Made by a program: the position numbers and the translations under genes. A DNA stretch of 64,000 bases, taken from positions 186,001 through 250,000 of the forward strand of contig CAWZYM010000076.1 of NCBI GenBank assembly GCA_963966185.1, read 5' to 3'. This DNA comes from Rhabditoides inermis. Lineage: Eukaryota; Nematoda; Chromadorea; Rhabditida; Rhabditidae. Below are positions 1-11,190 of this stretch, in pieces (position 1 is the first letter of the stretch; each line of letters opens with the position of its first letter). Below the pieces are notes generated by a model that had not been told where the DNA came from, did not search any database, and saw only the letters and a list, made by a program, of their open reading frames with translations.

Positions 1-341
1 ATTTCAAAATATTCTTCATGAACATTTCAAAAACAGATACAATGTTGTATTCGAGTAGTCGCAACAGCGAGAGACGCTGGGGCAAAAGGCAGGTAAATCG
101 TGCCAACGTCTGTCTTCCCGAGTGATAGTGGGGACAATGCGAAAGTGTTAGTAAGAACCCAGTCTTCTGTATTTTGAAGTATTCTTCATGAACATTTCAA
201 AAACAGATACATTGTTGTAATCGAGTAGTCGCAACAGCGAGAGACGGTGGAACAAAAAGGCAGGTAAATCGTGCAAACGTCTGTCTTCCCGAGTGATAGT
301 GGGGACAATGCGAAAGTGTTAGTAAGAACCCAGTCTCCTGT

Positions 342-516
342 ATTTCAAAGTATTCTTCATGATCATTTCGAAAACAGATACAATGTTGTATTCGAGTAGT
401 GTAGTCGTAACAGCGAGAGACGCTGGGGCAAAAGGCAGGTAAATCGTGCAAACGTCTGTCTTCCCGAGTGGGAGTGGGAACAATGCGAAAGTGTTAGTAA
501 GAACCCAGTCTCCTGT
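342..516 (+). repeat. 175-bp satellite subtype with GTAGT insertion (representative copy)
   Basis: This subtype reads CGAGTAGTGTAGTCGTAAC where other monomers read CGAGTAGTCGCAAC: GTAGT is duplicated and CGC becomes CGT, giving 175 bp. The insertion is linked to TTTCGAAAAC (instead of TTTCAAAAAC) upstream and usually to GTATGTCTTCCC downstream. Other copies lie near 3410, 4268, 4610, 7297, 7985, 9680, 10365, 14641, 16181, 18571, 23030, 25420, 32205, 35250, 37610, 39975, 42675, 43365, 45885, 49745, 51935, 52620, 54475, 58140, 61670, 62005 and 63715. The linked changes show a single ancestral variant spread by amplification, not repeated slippage. In this first copy the downstream motif is still GTCTGTCTTCCC. 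Confidence 0.9.
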
Positions 517-524
517 TTTTCAAA

Positions 525-3060
525 GTATTCTTCATGAACATTTCAAAAACAGATACAATGTTGTAATCGAGTAGTCGCAACAGCGAGAGACGCTGGGACA
601 AAAGGCAGGTAAATCGTGCACATGTCTGTCTTTTCGAGTGGGAGTGGGGACAATGCGAAAGTGTTAGTAAGAACCCAGTCTCCTGTATTTCAAAATATTC
701 TTCATGAACATCTCAAAAACAGATACAATGTTTTATTCGAGTAGTCGCAACAGCGAGAGACGCTGGGGCAAAAGGCAGGTAAATCGTGCACACGTCTGTC
801 TTCCCGAGTGATAGTGGGGACAATGCGAAAGTGTTAGTAAGAACCCAGTCTCCTGTAATTCAAAGTATTTTTCATGAACATTTCAAAAACAGATACCATG
901 TTGTAATCGAGTAGTCGCAACAGCGAGAGACGGTGGGACAAAAAGGCAGGTAAATCGTGCAAACGTCTGTCTTCCCGAGTGGGAGTGGGAACAATGCGAA
1001 AGTGTTAGTAAGAACCCAGTCTCCTGTATTTCAAAAGATTCTTCATGAACCTTTTAAAAACAGATACAATGTTGTATTCGAGTAGTCGCAACAGCGAGAG
1101 ACGCTGGGGCAAAAGGCAGGTAAATCGTGCAAACGTCTGTCTTCCCGAGTGGGAGTGGGAACAATGCGAAAGTGTTAGTAAGAACCCAGTCTCCTGTATT
1201 TCAAAATATTCTTCATGAACATTTCAAAAACAGATACAATGTTGTATTCGAGTAGTCGCAACAGCGAGAGACGCTGGGGCAAAAGGCAGGTAAATCGTGC
1301 AAACGTCTGTCTTGCCGAGTGAGAGTGGGGGCAATGAGAAAATGTTAGTTAGAACCCAGCATTCTGTATTTAAAGTAATCTTCATGAAGATACAATGTTG
1401 TAATCGAGTAGTCGCAACAGCGAGAGACGGTGGGACAAAAAGGCAGGTAAATCGTGCAAACGTCTGTCTTGCCGAGTGAGAGTGGGGGCAATGAGAAAAT
1501 GTTAGTTAGAACCCAGCATTCTGTATTTAAAGTAATCTTCATGAAGATACAATGTTGTAATCGAGTAGTCGCAACAGCGAGAGACGGTGGAACAAAAAGG
1601 CAGGTAAATCGTGCAAACGTCTGTCTTCCCGAGTGGGAGTGGGAACAATGCGAAAGTGTTAGTAAGAACCCAGTCTCCTGTATTTCAAAATATTCTTCAT
1701 GAACCTTTTAAAAACAGATACAATGTTGTATTCGAGTAGTCGCAACAGCGAGAGACGCTGGGGCAAAAGGCAGGTAAATCGTGCACACGTCTGTCTTCTC
1801 GAGTGGGAGTGGGAACAATGCGAAAGTGTTAGTAAGAACCCAGTCTCCTGTATTTCAAAATATTCTTCATGAACCTTTTAAAAACAGATACAATGTTGTA
1901 TTCGAGTAGTCGCAACAGCGAGAGACGCTGGGGCAAAAGGCAGGTAAATCGTGCCAACGTCTGTCTTCCCGAGTGATAGTGGGGACAATGCGAAAGTGTT
2001 AGTAAGAACCCAGTCTCCTGTATTTTGAAGTATTCTTCATGAACATTTCAAAAACAGATACAATGTTGTAATCGAGTAGTCGCAACAGCGAGAGACGCTG
2101 GGACAAAAGGCAGGTAAATCGTGCACATGTCTGTCTTTTCGAGTGGGAGTGGGGACAATGCGAAAGTGTTAGTAAGAACCCAGTCTCCTGTATTTTAAAA
2201 TATTCTTCATGAACATCTCAAAAACAGATACAATGTTTTATTCGAGTAGTCGCAACAGCGAGAGACGCTGGGGCAAAAGGCAGGTAAATCGTGCACACGT
2301 CTGTCTTCCCGAGTGATAGTGGGGACAATGCGAAAGTGTTAGTAAGAACCCAGTCTCCTGTAATTCAAAGTATTTTTCATGAACATTTCAAAAACAGATA
2401 CCATGTTGTAATCGAGTAGTCGCAACAGCGAGAGACGGTGGGACAAAAAGGCAGGTAAATCGTGCAAACGTCTGTCTTCCCGAGTGGGAGTGGGAACAAT
2501 GCGAAAGTGTTAGTAAGAACCCAGTCTCCTGTATTTAAAAAGATTCTTCATGAACCTTTTAAAAACAGATACAATGTTGTATTCGAGTAGTCGCAACAGC
2601 GAGAGACGCTGGGGCAAAAGGCAGGTAAATCGTGCAAACGTCTGTCTTCCCGAGTGGGAGTGGGAACAATGCGAAAGTGTTAGTAAGAACCCAGTCTCCT
2701 GTATTTCAAAATATTCTTCATGAACATTTCAAAAACAGATACAATGTTGTATTCGAGTAGTCGCAACAGCGAGAGACGCTGGGGCAAAAGGCAGGTAAAT
2801 CGTGCAAACGTCTGTCTTGCCGAGTGAGAGTGGGGGCAATGAGAAAATGTTAGTTAGAACCCAGCATTCTGTATTTAAAGTAATCTTCATGAAGATACAA
2901 TGTTGTAATCGAGTAGTCGCAACAGCGAGAGACGGTGGGACAAAAAGGCAGGTAAATCGTGCAAACGTCTGTCTTGCCGAGTGAGAGTGGGGGCAATGAG
3001 AAAATGTTAGTTAGAACCCAGCATTCTGTATTTAAAGTAATCTTCATGAAGATACAATGT
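525..3060 (+). repeat. 1505-bp higher-order repeat
   Basis: About 525-1555 recurs as about 2030-3060 at an offset of 1505 (for example, 157-bp monomers at 1297 and 2802). The matching part is about six monomers; the roughly three monomers between (1556-2030) are not part of the match. Boundaries were judged by eye from subtype-defining changes. Confidence 0.7.
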
Positions 3061-5669
3061 TGTATTCGAGTAGTCGCAACAGCGAGAGACGCTGGGGCAA
3101 AAGGCAGGTAAATCGTGCAAACGTCTGTCTTCCCGAGTGATAGTGAGGACAATGCGAAAGTGTTAGTAAGAACCCAGTTTCCTGTATTTTGAAGTATTCT
3201 TCATGAACATTTCAAAAACAGATACAATGTTGTAATCGAGTAGTCGCAACAGCGAGAGACGGTGGAACAAAAAGGCAGGTAAATCGTGCAAACGTCTGTC
3301 TTCCCGAGTGATAGTGGGGACAATGCGAAAGTGTTAGTAAGAACCCAGTCTCCTGTATTTCAAAGTATTCTTCATGAACATTTCGAAAACAGATACAATG
3401 TTGTATTCGAGTAGTGTAGTCGTAACAGCGAGAGACGCTGGGGCAAAAGGCAGGTAAATCGTGCAAACGTATGTCTTCCCGAGTGGGAGTGGGAACAATG
3501 CGAAAGTGTTAGTAAGAACCCAGTCTCCTGTTTTTCAAAGTATTCTTCATGAACATTTCAAAAACAGATACAATGTTGTAATCGAGTAGTCGCAACAGCG
3601 AGAAACGCTGGGACAAAAGGCAGGTAAATCGTGCACATGTCTGTCTTTTCGAGTGGGAGTGGGGACAATGCGAAAGTGTTAGTAAGTACCCAGTCTTCTG
3701 TATTTCAAAATATTCTTCATGAACATCTCAAAAACAGATACAATGTTTTATTCGAGTAGTCGCAACAGCGAGAGACTCTGGGGCAAAAGGCAGGTAAATC
3801 GTGCAAACGTCTGTCTTCCCGAGTGATAGTGGGGACAATGCGAAAGTGTTGGTAAGAACACAGCGTTCTGTATTTCAAAGTAATCTTCATGAACATTTCA
3901 AAAACAGTTACAATGTTGTATTCGAGTAGTCGCAACAGCGAGAGACGGTGGGACAAAAAGGCAGGTAAATCGTGCACCCGTCTGTTTTTCTGAGTGGGAG
4001 TGGGGACAATGCGAAAGTGTTAGTAAGAACCTAGTCTCCTGTATTTCGAAGTTTTCTTCATGAACATTTCAAAAACAGATACAATGTTGTAATCGAATAC
4101 TCGCAATAGCGAGAGATGCTGGGGCAAAAGGCAGGTAAATCGTGCAAACGTCTGTCTTCCCGAGTGATAGTGGGTACAATGCGAAAGTGTTAGTGAGAAC
4201 CCAGTCTCCTGTTCTTCAAAGTATTCTTCATGAACATTTCGAAAACAGATACAATGTTGTATTCGAGTAGTGTAGTCGTAACAGCGAGAGACGCTGGGGC
4301 AAAAGGCAGGTAAATCGTGCAAACGTATGTCTTCCCGAGTGGGAGTGGGAACAATGCGAAAGTGTTAGTAAGAACCCAGTCTCCTGTATTTCAAAATATT
4401 CTTCATGAACCTTTTAAAAACAGATACAATGTTGTATTCGAGTAGTCGCAACAGCGAGAGACGGTGGAACAAAAAGGCAGGTAAATCGTGCAAACGTCTG
4501 TCTTCCCGAGTGATAGTGGGGACAATGCGAAAGTGTTAGTAAGAACCCAGTCTCCTGTATTTCAAAGTATTCTTCATGAACATTTCGAAAACAGATACAA
4601 TGTTGTATTCGAGTAGTGTAGTCGTAACAGCGAGAGACGCTGGGGCAAAAGGCAGGTAAATCGTGCAAACGTATGTCTTCCCGAGTGGGAGTGGGAACAA
4701 TGCGAAAGTGTTAGTAAGAACCCAGTCTCCTGTTTTTCAAAGTATTCTTCATGAACATTTCAAAAACAGATACAATGTTGTAATCGAGTAGTCGCAACAG
4801 CGAGAGACGCTGGGACAAAAGGCAGGTAAATCGTGCACACGTCTGTTTTTCTGAGTGGGAGTGGGGACAATGCGAAAGTGTTAGTAAGAACCTAGTCTCC
4901 TGTATTTCAAAGTTTTCTTCATGATTATTTCAAAAACAGATACAATGTTTTATTCGAGTAGTCGCAACAGCGAGAGACGCTGGGACAAAAGGCAGGTAAA
5001 TCGTGCACACGTCTGTCTTTCCGAGTGGGAGTGGGGACAATGCGAAAGTGTTAGTAAGAACCCAGTCTTCTGTAATTCAAAGTATTCTTCATGAACCTTT
5101 TAAAAACAGATACAATGTTGTATTCGAGTAGTCGCAACAGCGAGAGACGCTGGGGCAAAAGGCAGGTAAATCGTGCACACGTCTGTCTTTCCGAATGATA
5201 GTGGGGACAATGCGAAAGTGTTAGTAAGAACCCAGTCTTCTGTATTTCAAAGTATTCGTCATGAACATGTTAAAAACAGATACAATGTTGTATTCGAGTA
5301 GTCGCAACAGCGAGAGACGCTGGGGCAAAAGGCAGGTAAATCGTGCAAACGTCTGTCTTCCCGAGTGATAGTGGGACAATGCGAAAGTGCTAGTAAGAAC
5401 ACAGCGTTCTGTATTTCAAAGTTATCTTCATGAACATTTCAAAAACAGATACAATGTTGTATTCGAGTAGTCGCAACAGCGATAGACGGTGGGACAAAAA
5501 GGCAGGTAAATCGTGCAAACGTCTGTCTTGCCCAGTGAGAGTGGGGGCAATGAGAAAATGTTAGTTAGAACCCAGCATTCTGTATTTAAAGTAATCTTCA
5601 TGAAGATACAATGTTGTAATCGAGTAGTCGCAACAGCGAGAGACGGTGGGACAAAAAGGCAGGTAAATC

Positions 5670-6323
5670 GTGCAAACGTCTGTCTTGCCGAGTGAGAGTG
5701 GGGGCAATGAGAAAATGTTAGTTAGAACCCAGCATTCTGTATTTAAAGTAATCTTCATGAAGATACAATGTTGTAATCGAGTAGTCGCAACAGCGAGAGA
5801 CGGTGGAACAAAAAGGCAGGTAAATCGTGCACACGTCTGTTTTTCCGAGTGGGAGTGGGGACAATGCGAAAGTGTTAGTAAGAACCCAGTCTCCTGTATT
5901 TCAAAGTAATCTTCATGAACCTTTTAAAAACAGATACAATGAGTATTCGAGTAGTCGCAACAGCGAGAGACGGTGGGACAAAAAGGCAGGTAAATCGTGC
6001 AAACGTCTGTCTTGCCGAGTGAGAGTGGGGGCAATGAGAAAATGTTAGTTAGAACCCAGCATTCTGTATTTAAAGTAATCTTCATGAAGATACAATGTTG
6101 TAATCGAGTAGTCGCAACAGCGAGAGACGGTGGAACAAAAAGGCAGGTAAATCGTGCACACGTCTGTTTTTCCGAGTGGGAGTGGGGACAATGCGAAAGT
6201 GTTAGTAAGAACCCAGTCTCCTGTATTTCAAAGTAATCTTCATGAACCTTTTAAAAACAGATACAATGAGTATTCGAGTAGTCGCAACAGCGAGAGACGC
6301 TGGGGCAAAAGGCAGGTAAATCG
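5670..6323 (+). repeat. 327-bp dimer tandem duplication
   Basis: A 157-bp plus 170-bp monomer pair is repeated once at an offset of 327 (5670 and 5997; 5827 and 6154). Both copies share the rare ATACAATGAGTATTCG variant, which also recurs near 41303, 48371, 50561 and 60629. Confidence 0.75.
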
Positions 6324-6903
6324 TGCAAACGTCTGTCTTCCCGAGTGATAGTGGGGACAATGCGAAAGTGTTAGTAAGAACCCTGTCTCCTGTATTTTGA
6401 AGTACTCTTCATGAACATTTCAAAAACAGATACAATGTTGTAATCGAGTAGTCGTAACAGCGAGAGACGGTGGGACAAAAAGGCAGGTAAATCGTGCAAA
6501 CGTCTGTCATCCCGAGTGATATTGGGGACAATGCGAAAGTGTTAGTGAGAACCCAGTCTCCTGTTCTTCAAAGTAATCTTCATGAACATTGCAAAAACAG
6601 ATACAATGTTGTAATCGAGTAGTCGCAACAGCGAGAGACGCTGGGACAAAAGGCAGGTAAATCGTGCACATGTCTGTCTTTTCGAGTGGGAGTGGGAAAA
6701 AGCGAAAGTGTTAGTAAGAACCCAGTCTTCTGTATTTCAAAATATTCTTCATGAACATCTCAAAAACAGATACAATGTTTTATTCGAGTAGTCGCAACAG
6801 CGAGAGACGCTGGGGCAAAAGGCAGGTAAATCGTGCACACGTCTGTCTTCCCGAGTGGGAGTGGGAACAATGCGAAAGTGTTAGTAAGAACCCAGTCTCT
6901 TGT

Positions 6904-8275
6904 ATTTCAAAATATTCTTCATGAACCTTTTAAAAACAGATACAATGTTGTATTCGAGTAGTCGCAACAGCGAGAGACGCTGGGGCAAAAGGCAGGTAAA
7001 TCGTGCAAACGTCTGTCTTCCCGAGAGATAGTGGGGACAATGCGAAAGTGTTAGTAAGAACCCAGTCTCCTGTATTTTGAAGTATTCTTCATGAACATTT
7101 CAAAAACAGATACAATGTTGTAATCGAGTAGTCGCAACAGCGAGAGACGGTGGAACAAAAAGGCAGGTAAATCGTGCAAACGTCTGTCTTCCCGAGTGAT
7201 AGTGGGGACAATGCGAAAGTGTTAGTTAGAACCCAGTCTCCTGTATTTCAAAGTATTCTTCATGAACATTTCGAAAACAGATACAATGTTGTATTCGAGT
7301 AGTGTAGTCGTAACAGCGAAGGACGCTGGGGCAAAAGGCAGGTAAATCGTGCAAACGTATGTCTTCCCGAGTGGGAGTGGGAACAATGCGAAAGTGTTAG
7401 TAAGAACCCAGTCTCCTGTTTTTCAAAGTATTCTTCATGAACATTTCAAAAACAGATACAATGTTGTAATCGAGTAGTCGCAACAGCGAGAGACGCTGGG
7501 ACAAAAGGCAGGTAAATCGTGCTCACGTCTGTTTTTCTGAGTGGGAGTGGGGACAATGCGAAAGTGTTAGTAAGAACCTAGTCTCCTGTATTTCAAAATA
7601 TTCTTCATGAACCTTTTAAAAACAGATACAATGTTGTATTCGAGTAGTCGCAACAGCGAGAGACGCTGGGGCAAAAGGCAGGTAAATCGTGCAAACGTCT
7701 GTCTTCCCGAGGGATAGTGGGGACAATGCGAAAGTGTTAGTAAGAACCCAGTCTCCTGTATTTTGAAGTATTCTTCATGAACATTTCAAAAACAGATACA
7801 ATGTTGTAATCGAGTAGTCGCAACAGCGAGAGACGGTGGAACAAAAAGGCAGGTAAATCGTGCAAACGTCTGTCTTCCCGAGTGATAGTGGGAACAATGC
7901 GAAAGTGTTAGTTAGAACCCAGTCTCCTGTATTTCAAAGTATTCTTCATGAACATTTCGAAAACAGATACAATGTTGTATTCGAGTAGTGTAGTCGTAAC
8001 AGCGAAGGACGCTGGGGCAAAAGGCAGGTAAATCGTGCAAACGTATGTCTTCCCGAGTGGGAGTGGGAACAATGCGAAAGTGTTAGTAAGAACCCAGTCT
8101 CCTGTTTTTCAAAGTATTCTTCATGAACATTTCAAAAACAGATACAATGTTGTAATCGAGTAGTCGCAACAGCGAGAGACGCTGGGACAAAAGGCAGGTA
8201 AATCGTGCTCACGTCTGTTTTTCTGAGTGGGAGTGGGGACAATGCGAAAGTGTTAGTAAGAACCTAGTCTCCTGT
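6904..8275 (+). repeat. 686-bp tetramer tandem duplication
   Basis: Four monomers (170, 171 and 175 bp types) are repeated at an offset of 686. The rare GAGAGATAG in copy 1 (7024) corresponds to GAGGGATAG in copy 2 (7710). A monomer-level duplication with ATGATTATTTC follows at 8281 and 8451. Related tetramers occur at about 42300-43670, 49350-50040, 51540-52900, 61260-62280 and 63300-64000. Confidence 0.7.
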
Positions 8276-9144
8276 ATTTCAAAGTTTTCTTCATGATTAT
8301 TTCAAAAACAGATACAATGTTTTATTCGAGTAGTCGCAACAGCGAGAGACGCTGGGACAAAAGGCAGGTAAATCGTGCACACGTCTGTCTTTCCGAGTGG
8401 GAGTGGGGACAATGCGAAAGTGTTAGTAAGAACCTAGTCTCCTGTATTTCAAAGTTTTCTTCATGATTATTTCAAAAACAGATACAATGTTTTATTCGAG
8501 TAGTCGCAACAGCGAGAGACGCTGGGACAAAAGGCAGGTAAATCGTGCACACGTCTGTCTTTCCGAGTGGGAGTGGGGACAATGCGAAAGTGTTAGTAAG
8601 AACCCAGTCTCCTGTATTTCAAAGTATTCGTCATGAACACTTCGAAAACAGATACAATGTTGTATTCGAGTAGTCGCAACAGCGAGAGACGGTGGGACAA
8701 AAAGGCAGGTAAACCGTGCAAACGTCTGTCTTCCCGAGTGATAGTGGGACAATGCGAAAGTGCTAGTAAGAACACAGCGTTCTGTATTTCAAAGTTATCT
8801 TCATGAACATTTCAAAAACAGATACAATGTTGTATTCGAGTAGTCGCAACAGCGAGAGACGGTGGGACAAAAAGGCAGGTAAATCGTGCACACGTCTGTC
8901 TTGCCCAGTGAGAGTGGGGGCAATGAGAAAATGTTAGTTAGAACCCAGCATTCTGTATTTAAAGTAATCTTCATGAAGATACAATGTTGTAATCGAGTAG
9001 TCGCAACAGCGAGAGACGGTGGGACAAAAAGGCAGGTAAATCGTGCAAACGTCTGTCTTGCCGAGTGAGAGTGGGGGCAATGAGAAAATGTTAGTTAGAA
9101 CCCAGCATTCTGTATTTTGAAGTATTCTTCATGAACATTTTAAA

Positions 9145-10518
9145 AACAGATACAATGTTGTAATCGAGTAGTCGCAACAGCGAGAGACGGTGGAACAAAA
9201 AGGCAGGTAAATCGTGCAAACGTCTGTCTTCCCGAGTGATAGTGGGGACAATGCGAAAGTGTTAGTAAGAACCCAGTCTTCTGTATTTTGAAGTATTCTT
9301 CATGAACATTTTAAAAACAGATACAATGTTGTATTCGAGTAGTCGCAACAGCGAGAGACGCTGGGGCAAAAGGCAGGTAAATCGTGCAAACGTCTGTCTT
9401 CCCGAGTGATAGTGGGGACAATGCGAAAGTGTTAGTAAGAACCCAGTCTCCTGTATTTTGAAGTATTCTTCATGAACATTTCAAAAACAGATACAATGTT
9501 GTAATCGAGTAGTCGCAACAGCGAGAGACGGTGGAACAAAAAGGCAGGTAAATCGTGCAAACGTCTGTCTTCCCGAGTGATAGTGGGGACAATGCGAAAG
9601 TGTTAGTAAGAACCCAGTCTCCTGTATTTCAAAGTATTCTTCATGAACATTTCGAAAACAGATACAATGTTGTATTCGAGTAGTGTAGTCGTAACAGCAA
9701 GAGACGCTGGGGCAAAAGGCAGGTAAATCGTGCAAACGTATGTCTTCCCGAGTGGGAGTGGGAACAATGCGAAAGTGTTAGTAAGAACCCAGTCTCCTGT
9801 TTTTCAAAGTATTCTTCATGAACATTTCAAAAACAGATACAATGTTGTAATCGAGTAGTCGCAACAGCGAGAGACGGTGGAACAAAAAGGCAGGTAAATC
9901 GTGCAAACGTCTGTCTTCCCGAGTGATAGTGGGGACAATGCGAAAGTGTTAGTAAGAACCCAGTCTTCTGTATTTTGAAGTATTCTTCATGAACATTTTA
10001 AAAACAGATACAATGTTGTATTCGAGTAGTCGCAACAGCGAGAGACGCTGGGGCAAAAGGCAGGTAAATCGTGCAAACGTCTGTCTTCCCGAGTGATAGT
10101 GGGGACAATGCGAAAGTGTTAGTAAGAACCCAGTCTCCTGTATTTTGAAGTATTCTTCATGAACATTTCAAAAACAGATACAATGTTGTAATCGAGTAGT
10201 CGCAACAGCGAGAGACGGTGGAACAAAAAGGCAGGTAAATCGTGCAAACGTCTGTCTTCCCGAGTGATAGTGGGGACAATGCGAAATTGTTAGTAAGAAC
10301 CCAGTCTCCTGTATTTCAAAGTATTCTTCATGAACATTTCGAAAACAGATACAATGTTGTATTCGAGTAGTGTAGTCGTAACAGCAAGAGACGCTGGGGC
10401 AAAAGGCAGGTAAATCGTGCAAACGTATGTCTTCCCGAGTGGGAGTGGGAACAATGCGAAAGTGTTAGTAAGAACCCAGTCTCCTGTTTTTCAAAGTATT
10501 CTTCATGAACATTTCAAA
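9145..10518 (+). repeat. 687-bp tetramer tandem duplication
   Basis: Four monomers repeated at an offset of 687 (markers: CAGCAAGAGAC near 9695 and 10382). One substitution seen: GCGAAAGTG in copy 1 versus GCGAAATTG at about 10282-10290. Confidence 0.7.
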
Positions 10519-11190
10519 AACAGATACAATGTTGTAATCGAGTAGTCGCAACAGCGAGAGACGCTGGGACAAAAGGCAGGTAAATCGTGCACATGTCTGT
10601 CTTTTCGAGTGGGAGTGGGGACAATGCGAAAGTGTTAGTAAGAACCCAGTCTCCTGTATTTCAAAATATTCTTCATGAACATCTCAAAAACAGATACAAT
10701 GTTTTATTCGAGTAGTCGCAACAGCGAGAGACGCTGGGGCAAAAGGCAGGTAAATCGTGCACACGTCTGTCTTCCCGAGTGATAGTGGGGACAATGCGAA
10801 AGTGTTAGTAAGAACCCCGTCTCCTGTAATTCAAAAGTATTTTTCATGAACATTTCAAAAACAGATACCATGTTGTAATCGAGTAGTCGCAACAGCGAGA
10901 GACGGTGGGACAAAAAGGCAGGTAAATCGTGCAAACGTCTGTCTTCCCGAGTGGGAGTGGGAACAATGCGACAGTGTTAGTAAGAACCCAGTCTCCTGTA
11001 TTTCAAAATATTCTTCATGAACCTTTTAAAAACAGATACAATGTTGTATTCGAGTAGTCGCAACAGCGAGAGACGCTGGGGCAAAAGGCAGGTAAATCGT
11101 GCAAACGTCTGTCTTCCCGAGTGATAGTGGGGACAATGCGAAAGTGTTAGTAAGAACCCAGTCTCCTGTATTTTGAAGTATTCTTCATGA

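Larger units (their letters stand above)
1297..9115 (+). repeat. 157-bp satellite subtype, left group
   Basis: This diverged subfamily lacks 13 bp after TTCATGAA (the sequence goes straight to GATACAATG). It carries linked changes: CTTGCC at the start, GTGAGAGTGGGGGCAATGAG, AAAATGTTAGTTAG, CAGCATTCTG and TTTAAAGTAATC. Monomers start near 1297, 1454, 2802, 2959, 5513, 5670, 5997, 8886 and 9043. Most occur as adjacent pairs spaced 157 bp. In pairs at 5513 and 8886 the first member reads CTTGCCCAG and the second CTTGCCGAG. The copy starting near 9043 is chimeric: subtype sequence up to CAGCATTCTG, then ordinary 170-bp sequence. Confidence 0.9.

Noticed and set aside
1..170. CENP-B box in the satellite
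   Set aside because: I compared TTCGAGTAGTCGC and CCCGAGTGATAGTGG with the TTCGnnnnAnnCGGG pattern on both strands. Each matches only half of it, so no box is claimed.
197..451. Recurrent 84-residue frame on the - strand beginning MHDLPAFCPSVSRC, seen more than a dozen times
   Set aside because: It recurs because the monomer recurs. It spans monomer junctions, other monomer lengths break the frame, and antisense frames of similar size exist. No sign of selection on codon third positions.
1297..1479. Recurrent 60-residue + strand frame beginning MQTSVLPSESGG
   Set aside because: Open only in the 157-bp subtype and overlapped by antisense frames; a satellite by-product.
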